DNA from: an uncultured Oscillospiraceae bacterium
Lineage (GTDB): Bacteria; Bacillota; Clostridia; Oscillospirales; Oscillospiraceae
Assembly: GCA_910578575.1 (NCBI GenBank)
Contig: CAJTQP010000038.1
Coordinates: forward strand, 1-21,462
DNA length: 21,462 nucleotides
Reading direction: 5' to 3'
The position numbers and the translations under genes were made by a program. Within the stretch, counting starts at the first letter, position 1, and every line of letters begins with the position of its first letter. The notes under the pieces are model-generated. The model ran no database searches. It was not told the origin of the DNA and worked only from the letters and a program-made list of their open reading frames with translations. Below are positions 13,398 to 18,250 of this stretch, piece after piece.

Positions 13398-13427
13398 ATT
13401 GTACCGGATGGACCAAAGGGGCGTCAA
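13398..13427 (-). promoter_or_regulatory. Sigma-A promoter of the hxlR gene
   Basis: On the minus strand TTGACG (13427-13422), an 18-bp spacer and TACAAT (13403-13398) lie about 34 bases before the hxlR start. Confidence 0.6.
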
Positions 13428-13505
13428 GGCAGAACTGGTTAAAAAATTTTTTCTTGGGGCCCCAGGGCCGGAAAAGCCCTGATATTACACATTTGTTTCC
13501 TCTGA

Positions 13506-13524
13506 GTAACCACCCAATGGTTAC
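13506..13524. promoter_or_regulatory. Candidate HxlR operator: perfect 7-bp inverted repeat
   Basis: GTAACCA-N5-TGGTTAC (13506-13512/13518-13524) is perfectly symmetric and lies in the divergent region between hxlR and the oxidoreductase, about 34 bases upstream of the latter's -35. Size and symmetry suit a dimeric winged-helix regulator. Confidence 0.5.
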
Positions 13525-13540
13525 GTCCCGGTGCCTATCC

Positions 13541-13552
13541 CACAATATTGTG
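13541..13552. promoter_or_regulatory. Second palindrome next to the oxidoreductase promoter
   Basis: CACAATATTGTG is a perfect 12-bp palindrome ending five bases before the -35 of the plus-strand promoter. It is a second candidate regulator site; which protein binds is unknown. Confidence 0.4.
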
Positions 13553-13557
13553 CGTAC

Positions 13558-13586
13558 TTCACAGCCACTGGCAACTCTGCTATGAT
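13558..13586 (+). promoter_or_regulatory. Promoter of the oxidoreductase-macrodomain-sirtuin operon
   Basis: TTCACA (13558-13563), a 17-bp spacer and TATGAT (13581-13586) form a moderate sigma-A promoter 64 bases before the first gene. Confidence 0.65.
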
Positions 13587-13649
13587 ACAGACAACAAAGG
13601 GGGACACCCCGAAGAGAAAAATAAAACTGATTTTATGGAGGAATTTCTG

Positions 13650-14279
13650 ATGAAGATCGCTGTTGTTTGTGCAAATGGTAAGGCTGGCCAACTGATCGTG
13701 AAAGAGGCCATGGACCGAGGGCTGGACGTCACCGCCGTGGTGCGGGGGGAGAACCGCTCCTCCGCCAAGCAGGCTATCGTAAAGGACCTGTTCCAGCTCA
13801 CCGCCGCAGATTTGGCTGGCTTCGACGTGGTGGTGGATGCCTTCGGCGCCTGGACCCCGGAGACCATCGGGGGGATCCCCCAGGCAGTGGAGCACCTCTG
13901 CGGCCTGCTGTCCGGGACAGACACCCGGCTGCTCATCGTGGGCGGGGCGGGGAGCCTGTACGTGGACCAGGCCCACACCGTCACCGTGGCCGACGGCCCC
14001 GACTTCCCCGACGCCTTCAAGCCCCTGGCCGCAGCCCACGACGAAGCCCTCCGGCAGCTGCGCCAGCGCCAAGACGTGAAGTGGACCTACCTCAGCCCCG
14101 CCGGGGACTTCCAGGCGGAGGGCCCGCGCACCGGGGCATACACCCTGGGCGGGGAAGCGCTGGTGTTGAACAGCAAGGGGGAGAGCGTCATCAGCTACGC
14201 CGACTACGCCATCGCGCTGGTGGATGAGGCGGTCAGTGGAGCCCATGTCCGGGAACGCATCTCTGTGGTGAGTCAGTAA
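13650..14279 (+). CDS. NAD(P)-binding oxidoreductase (NmrA/YwnB-like)
   Basis: The 209-residue Rossmann-fold protein begins MKIAVVCANGKAGQLIVKEA, where NGKAGQ replaces the usual GxTGxxG dinucleotide loop. VVVDAFGAW, LLIVGGAGSL and WTYLSPAGDFQAEG follow, as in atypical short-chain dehydrogenases of the NmrA/YwnB type. The substrate cannot be told; relatives act on quinones or flavins or as redox sensors. The ATG has TGGAGG eight bases upstream. It is divergent from hxlR and only one base upstream of the macrodomain gene, so it heads a tight operon with the ADP-ribosylation pair. Confidence 0.9.
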   Translation: MKIAVVCANGKAGQLIVKEAMDRGLDVTAVVRGENRSSAKQAIVKDLFQLTAADLAGFDVVVDAFGAWTPETIGGIPQAVEHLCGLLSGTDTRLLIVGGAGSLYVDQAHTVTVADGPDFPDAFKPLAAAHDEALRQLRQRQDVKWTYLSPAGDFQAEGPRTGAYTLGGEALVLNSKGESVISYADYAIALVDEAVSGAHVRERISVVSQ

Positions 14280-14280
14280 G

Positions 14281-15087
14281 ATGACCCAAGAAGAACGGCG
14301 GCGCTGGCTCATCGGCGCATTGCTGGAGGAGGACCCCCAATATCAGGGGGTCTCCCTCCCGGCAGACCCCCTGGGACAGGTAGAGCTGCTCCGGGCCCTG
14401 ATGAACCTGCGCCCGCCCAGGCCCATCGGCCAGGCGTTTTTACGGGTCCAGGATGCCTACCTCTCGGAGGAGCGGGCGCGGCGGGGGGTGGTGGACGGCA
14501 ACCGCCTCCCGCCCCTTCAGGGGGACAGCCGCCTGGTGCTGTGGCAGGGGGATATCACCCGCTTGCAGGTGGACGCCATCGTCAACGCGGCCAACAGCGG
14601 GCTGCTTGGTTGCTTCCACCCCCTCCACGGCTGCATCGACAATGTCATCCACTCCCGCAGCGGCGTCCAGCTCCGGCTGCTCTGCCACAAGCTGATGCAG
14701 CGCCAGGGCCATGAGGAGCCCACAGGGCAGGCCAAATGTACCCCGGCCTTCAACCTGCCCAGCCGCTATGTGCTCCATACTGTGGGGCCCATCGTCCAGG
14801 GGACTGTGACCCGGCGGGACAGGGCGCAACTGGCCGCCTGCTACCGGGCCTGCCTGGACCTGGCGGCGGAAAAGGGGCTGGAGAGCGTGGCCTTTTGCTG
14901 CATCTCCACCGGGGTATTCTGCTTTCCCAACCGGGAGGCCGCGGAAATCGCGGTACAAACGGTGCAGGATTTTCTGCAACAACCATCCTCGATCCAAAAG
15001 GTGATTTTCAATGTTTACAAGGACATCGACGCACAGATCTATCGGGACCTCTTGGGACCAGACGGCAGCTCTCCGGCAGGCCCTTGA
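14281..15087 (+). CDS. Zinc-containing macrodomain protein, ADP-ribosyl hydrolase
   Basis: The 268-residue protein has a helical N-terminal extension (1-80) and a macrodomain (about 82-258). Its motifs are QGDITRLQVDAIVNAANSGLLGC (89-111), the Cys/His cluster GCFHPLHGCIDNVIH (110-124), ISTGVFCFP (208-216) and YVLHTVGPIV. The cluster matches the zinc-dependent macrodomains encoded beside class M sirtuins in Staphylococcus and Streptococcus. Those remove mono-ADP-ribose put on by the sirtuin. There is no strong ribosome binding site; the ATG follows the upstream stop by one base, so translation is probably coupled. It overlaps the sirtuin gene by 77 bases. Function in this organism is inferred from the pair. 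Confidence 0.93.
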   Translation: MTQEERRRWLIGALLEEDPQYQGVSLPADPLGQVELLRALMNLRPPRPIGQAFLRVQDAYLSEERARRGVVDGNRLPPLQGDSRLVLWQGDITRLQVDAIVNAANSGLLGCFHPLHGCIDNVIHSRSGVQLRLLCHKLMQRQGHEEPTGQAKCTPAFNLPSRYVLHTVGPIVQGTVTRRDRAQLAACYRACLDLAAEKGLESVAFCCISTGVFCFPNREAAEIAVQTVQDFLQQPSSIQKVIFNVYKDIDAQIYRDLLGPDGSSPAGP

Positions 15088-15880
15088 CCGAGCGGAAGCC
15101 GTGGTCATCGGGGCGGGGGCGGGGCTGTCCGCCTCGGCGGGCTTCACCTACGGCGGGGCCCGCTTCCGGCAGCATTTTGGCGACTTCGCCGCCCGCTACG
15201 GCTTTGGGGATATGTACAGCGGTGGCTTCTACCCCTTCCCTGACCCAGAGGCGTACTGGGCCTATTGGAGTCGCTTCATTGCCCTGAACCGCTACCAGGC
15301 CCCACCCAAGCCTGTGTATGAGACGCTGTTGAAGCTGGTGGAGGGGAAGGATTATTTCGTCCTCACCACCAACGTGGACCACTGCTTCCAAAAGGCGGGC
15401 TTTGACAAGAAACGGCTCTTTTATACCCAGGGGGATTACGGCCTCTTCCAGTGCTCCGGCCCCTGCTGCCAGGAGACCTGGGACAACGAGGCCCTGGTCC
15501 GGGAGATGGTGGCCCGGCAGAGGGACCTGCGGGTTCCCACCCAGTTGGTCCCCCATTGTCCCCACTGCGGCAGGCCCCTGACCATGAACCTGCGGGCAGA
15601 TGAAACCTTCGTCCAGGATGCGGGTTGGTACAGGGCCGCCGGGCAGTATCAGGACTTCCTGGGCCGCCACCGCCACTGCGCCACCCTCTACCTGGAACTG
15701 GGGGTAGGCGGCAATACGCCGGGTATCATCAAATATCCCTTCTGGCGCAGGACGGCGGAGAATCCGAAGGCGGTGTATGCCTGCGTCAACGAAGGGGAGG
15801 CGTTCTGCCCGGCGGAGATTGCAAAGCGCTCCATCTGCATAGATGGGGATATTGGGGCAGTTTTGCAGCGATTGGGATAG
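15011..15880 (+). CDS. Class M sirtuin (SirTM), protein ADP-ribosyltransferase
   Basis: The 289-residue Sir2-fold protein has the NAD loop GAGAGLSASAGFTY (34-47), TTNVDHCF (119-126; N121 and D123) and TQGDYG (139-144; Q140). Zinc cysteines are in CSGPCC and CPHCG (C148, C152/C153, C183, C186), with an arginine at R195. Class M sirtuins lack the catalytic histidine of deacetylases and ADP-ribosylate proteins instead, classically a lipoylated GcvH-like carrier; Gln in place of His is seen here at 140. No GcvH-L or lipoate ligase gene is in the window. The ATG at 15011 lies inside the macrodomain gene with AAAGGTGA upstream; later in-frame starts are poor. A terminator follows at once. Confidence 0.93.
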   Translation: MFTRTSTHRSIGTSWDQTAALRQALDRAEAVVIGAGAGLSASAGFTYGGARFRQHFGDFAARYGFGDMYSGGFYPFPDPEAYWAYWSRFIALNRYQAPPKPVYETLLKLVEGKDYFVLTTNVDHCFQKAGFDKKRLFYTQGDYGLFQCSGPCCQETWDNEALVREMVARQRDLRVPTQLVPHCPHCGRPLTMNLRADETFVQDAGWYRAAGQYQDFLGRHRHCATLYLELGVGGNTPGIIKYPFWRRTAENPKAVYACVNEGEAFCPAEIAKRSICIDGDIGAVLQRLG

Positions 15881-15884
15881 CGAT

Positions 15885-15942
15885 ACCCAGGGGGTGGCGT
15901 GGACATATTTCCGCGCCACCCCCTGGGTTAAAGGTTTTGTAA
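15885..15942 (+). terminator. Terminator after the sirtuin gene
   Basis: A perfect 15-bp stem (15885-15899/15914-15928, loop of 14) is followed by TAAAGGTTTTG. It begins four bases after the sirtuin stop, and its right arm reaches the stop codon of the convergent fic gene, so the two transcripts meet here. Confidence 0.8.
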
Positions 15943-16521
15943 TATAGAGTCAAATACTTGGAGCAGTGTATCCTGGATACCACTGGCCGCATGGATGGTG
16001 GCAATCATCATCAAGTCACTGTCCACAGCGGAAAAGTCCAAGCGATGCCCTGCGCCAGCGGCTAACTGGCGGAAATAAAGACGCTGGGTCCTGCCGTTTC
16101 CCTCGCGGAAGGGGTGGAGCGCATTTAGGTCGGTATAAAACTCGCTGAGCTCCCGAATGAAATGATTTCGTGGCAGACCACAGAAGTAGTGCATAGATTC
16201 CAACCGCGAGAACATTGCAGTGGCGAGAGCCTCGATCTCTCCTGCTGGACAAAATTTCGTATGCTGCTTACGCAAGTCGACGGTGCGCACTGTGCCGGCC
16301 CAGTCGTAAAGCGGGGAAAAAAGAAACTGGTGGAGGCGTTTGTAGTAAACGAAGTCCAAGGGACCTGGAAATGGGTCCAGCTCAAATTGAAGGATTCGAG
16401 CGCCGACAAGCAATTCCTCTGTTTCGTCCAACTGCGCTTGATTCCGGATGTTGCGCTTGTTGACCAAGACAGAAGTGCCGGGATAGCAGTGGTCGTTGCT
16501 GGGATCAAGGCTGTAGGGCAT
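15928..16521 (-). CDS. Fic family protein, probable adenylyltransferase toxin (FicT)
   Basis: The 197-residue Fic protein has the intact catalytic motif HPFREGNGR (136-144) including H136, which deprotonates the target hydroxyl. The ATP-binding flap region TVRTVDLRKQHTKFCPA lies around 78-93. Fic enzymes transfer AMP to proteins; FicT toxins of this size modify GyrB and ParE. No inhibitory (S/T)xxxE(G/N) motif is present within the protein itself, which fits class I Fic proteins inhibited in trans by the small gene four bases upstream. The ATG has GGAGG six bases before it. It is convergent with the sirtuin gene. Confidence 0.93.
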   Translation of the reverse strand: MPYSLDPSNDHCYPGTSVLVNKRNIRNQAQLDETEELLVGARILQFELDPFPGPLDFVYYKRLHQFLFSPLYDWAGTVRTVDLRKQHTKFCPAGEIEALATAMFSRLESMHYFCGLPRNHFIRELSEFYTDLNALHPFREGNGRTQRLYFRQLAAGAGHRLDFSAVDSDLMMIATIHAASGIQDTLLQVFDSILQNL

Positions 16522-16525
16522 ATAC

Positions 16526-16702
16526 TTATCCTCCGTATTTGGCGTTGACCTGGGCCAAACACTCGTCTAGCGTGCGCTCTCCCCGCAGGACAGATAACAG
16601 CATCTCCTGCATGGCTTCGCTGACTGTCATCCCCTCCATCTGAAAGGACGTCACCATATTGCGCAGGGAATCGGATAGTTGGGTTTCCCGTGGGTCTTTC
16701 AT
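16526..16702 (-). CDS. VbhA-like antitoxin of Fic
   Basis: The 58-residue helical protein carries S19-FQM-E23-G24, the (S/T)xxxE(G/N) inhibitory motif whose glutamate blocks the gamma-phosphate position of ATP in Fic enzymes. MTVSEAMQEMLLSVLRGERTLDECLAQV follows, matching the helical body of VbhA-type antitoxins. It is co-transcribed four bases before fic, the class I Fic toxin-antitoxin layout. The ATG at 16702 is preferred over a GTG three codons upstream because AGGTGA lies just before it, with the GTG inside. No clear promoter is visible in the about 30 bases between it and the tRNA terminator. Confidence 0.88.
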   Translation of the reverse strand: MKDPRETQLSDSLRNMVTSFQMEGMTVSEAMQEMLLSVLRGERTLDECLAQVNAKYGG

Positions 16703-16734
16703 AAGAATCACCTACTTGTGTATGGACAAACCAA

Positions 16735-16782
16735 AGAAATAAAAAAGAGAAAGACTACTCTAGAGGTAGTCTTTCTCTTTTG
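16735..16782 (-). terminator. Terminator of tRNA-Val
   Basis: A perfect 16-bp stem (16744-16759/16767-16782, loop of 7) is followed on the minus strand by TTTTTTATTTC. It begins at the CCA end of the tRNA. Confidence 0.9.
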
Positions 16783-16857
16783 GTGGACGATACAGGACTT
16801 GAACCTGTGACCTCCCGCACGTCAAGCGGATGCTCATACCAGCTGAGCTAATCGTCC
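16782..16857 (-). tRNA. tRNA-Val (anticodon GAC)
   Basis: The 76-nt cloverleaf has acceptor stem GGACGAT/ATCGTCC, D-arm GCTC/GAGC, anticodon stem TCCGC/GCGGG with loop TTGACGT (anticodon GAC at 16823-16821), T-arm ACAGG-TTCAAGT-CCTGT and an encoded CCA. It is a single gene with its own promoter and terminator. Confidence 0.95.
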
Positions 16858-16878
16858 CTCTCTTGTGGAGCGAATCCT

Positions 16879-16907
16879 ATTCTAGCTGATTTGCGCGGGT
16901 TTGTCAA
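16879..16907 (-). promoter_or_regulatory. Promoter of tRNA-Val
   Basis: On the minus strand TTGACA (16907-16902), a 17-bp spacer and TAGAAT (16884-16879) lie about 20 bases upstream of the tRNA. Confidence 0.85.
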
Positions 16908-16930
16908 GACATTTTTTTAGAAATTTCGGT

Positions 16931-17500
16931 TTATTTTGCAGCCCTTTCCTGGGCCGCCTGGCGGAGCAGTTCCGCCGTGGTCTGGCCTCCCAACTGGCAC
17001 AGCCGCCGGAGCTGAGGCCGCAGGTCCTCCCGCATCCCCTCGCTGAGCCAGGCGATGATCTGGCCAAAGCAGGCGTTCTGGTAAAAGCGCAGCAGGATTT
17101 CCCGGTCCTCCGCCTCCAGGGCCACCGGGGCGAAGGCCGCCGCGGCGTAGTCCTCCACCACCTGGCGGCAGAGCTTTAATAAGTGCTGGGCGAAGAGGGG
17201 CCAGTGGGTGGACTGGCTGATGTGCAGCACCTTCTGCCGGTTGGCCAGGGCCAGGGAGACCAGGCCGTCCAGGAAATCCGGCAGGGAGGGCCGGGGCCCC
17301 TGGGCGGCCAGGAGGGCGGCGGCTCGTTCCGCCACGATCTCCTCCAGGAGGGTGGGGATATCCTTGAAATGGTAGTAAAAGGAGTTGCGGTTGAGGCCGC
17401 AGTCCTGGACGATGTCCTTCACGGTGATCTCCCCAATGGGGTGTTCCTCCAGGCGCTGGAGGAAGGCCGCCTGGATGGCGGCGCGGGTGGTGGATTTCAT
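16931..17500 (-). CDS. TetR/AcrR family transcriptional regulator
   Basis: The 189-residue TetR protein has an N-terminal helix-turn-helix (about 8-55; ITVKDIVQDCGLNRNSFYYHFKDIPTLLEEI) and an all-helical ligand/dimer domain (56-189). AAAGGAGGA precedes the ATG. It is 19 bases downstream of a second tetR gene, so both are on one transcript from the divergent promoter region at 18.2 kb. The obvious target is the neighbouring MMPL exporter operon. The ligand is unknown. No terminator is visible between its stop and the tRNA promoter. Confidence 0.93.
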   Translation of the reverse strand: MKSTTRAAIQAAFLQRLEEHPIGEITVKDIVQDCGLNRNSFYYHFKDIPTLLEEIVAERAAALLAAQGPRPSLPDFLDGLVSLALANRQKVLHISQSTHWPLFAQHLLKLCRQVVEDYAAAAFAPVALEAEDREILLRFYQNACFGQIIAWLSEGMREDLRPQLRRLCQLGGQTTAELLRQAAQERAAK

Positions 17501-17519
17501 CGCAGCTTCCTCCTTTCTC

Positions 17520-18107
17520 TCATACCCTGGGGAACAGCCCCGCCGTGGCCCCGTCGGCCAGGCTTTGGGCGGCGGTGATGAGTTTCTCGCGGGGCAGGGC
17601 CATGTCCTGGGCGAACCACTCCTTCAAAAGGCCGATGAAGCCCCAGGCCAGGAAGGTCAGCAGGTAGTCCCCCAGGGCGGAGGCGTGGGGATGGAACCAG
17701 GTCTCCACCACCCCCGCCCCCTTTTTCCGAATCAACTGTTGGAGGGCCTGGCTAAAGCCGCTGGCGGTGTCCCCGGCGAAGAGGACAGCCCAGGTCTCCT
17801 GGCGTTCCACCACGAAATCCAATAGGGGCTCCAGCAGGGGGCGGACGGTGCCGTCGTCCATGGTCTCCTGGAGGTGGGCGTCGATGAGGGCCTCCAGCTC
17901 CTCCAACAGGTCTGCCTCCAGGCTTTGCAGCAGTTGGGCAGTGCCGGAGTAGTGGAGGTAAAAGGTCCCCCGGTTCATGTCCGCCTCATCGGTGACATCC
18001 CGCACGGAGATCTCGGAAAACTCCTTGCGTTTCATCAGGGCCAGTAGGCTCTCTTTCAACAGCCTGCGGGAGCGGCGGGCCCGGCGGTCATCAAAATTTT
18101 TTGCCAT
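17520..18107 (-). CDS. TetR/AcrR family transcriptional regulator
   Basis: The 195-residue TetR protein has a helix-turn-helix at about 10-60 (RRLLKESLLALMKRKEFSEISVRDVTDEADMNRGTFYLHY) and a C-terminal domain with a hydrophobic stretch (YLLTFLAWGFIGLLKEWF, about 147-164), as in the group with a TetR_C_7-like effector domain. It starts at an ATG with AGAGGA eight bases upstream. It is the first gene of the two-regulator transcript, divergent from the coiled-coil/MMPL operon, whose promoter overlaps its own. It is the likely autorepressor of the intergenic operators. Confidence 0.93.
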   Translation of the reverse strand: MAKNFDDRRARRSRRLLKESLLALMKRKEFSEISVRDVTDEADMNRGTFYLHYSGTAQLLQSLEADLLEELEALIDAHLQETMDDGTVRPLLEPLLDFVVERQETWAVLFAGDTASGFSQALQQLIRKKGAGVVETWFHPHASALGDYLLTFLAWGFIGLLKEWFAQDMALPREKLITAAQSLADGATAGLFPRV

Positions 18108-18152
18108 GGCAGTGATCCTCTTTTCTTTTGGGCAGATCCCCGGATTTGTCTA

Positions 18153-18181
18153 TTGACCGGATGCTCTGCCTTTATTATAAT
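18153..18181 (+). promoter_or_regulatory. Sigma-A promoter of the coiled-coil/MMPL operon
   Basis: TTGACC (18153-18158), a 17-bp spacer and TATAAT (18176-18181) are present. The -10 lies in ATTATAAT, which also serves the opposite promoter. Confidence 0.8.
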
Positions 18182-18202
18182 CAACACAGCTCAATAAATC
18201 AA
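18174..18202 (-). promoter_or_regulatory. Sigma-A promoter of the two tetR genes, overlapping the divergent one
   Basis: On the minus strand TTGATT (18202-18197), a 17-bp spacer and TATAAT (18179-18174) are present. The two -10 boxes share the ATTATAAT palindrome, so only one polymerase can occupy the region at a time. Confidence 0.7.
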
Positions 18203-18231
18203 CAAAAACTTTTTAATCAACTGATGTTGAT
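18179..18231. promoter_or_regulatory. Operator-like array: AATCAAC three times at 18-bp spacing
   Basis: AATCAAC occurs at 18179, 18197 and 18215, exactly 18 bp apart, and an inverted GTTGAT follows at 18226-18231. The last copy and the inverted one form TCAAC-TGAT-GTTGA (18217-18230). Copy 1 overlaps the shared -10 and copy 2 the minus-strand -35, so a bound TetR protein would silence both directions. Confidence 0.6.
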
Positions 18232-18250
18232 GATTTGGAGGTATGCGGTC

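Noticed and set aside
13441..13480. AAAAAATTTTTT and TGGGGCCCCA dyads between hxlR and the oxidoreductase as a terminator
   Set aside because: No hairpin is followed by a T-tract in a direction that would end a gene; both neighbours are divergent, so no terminator is needed there.
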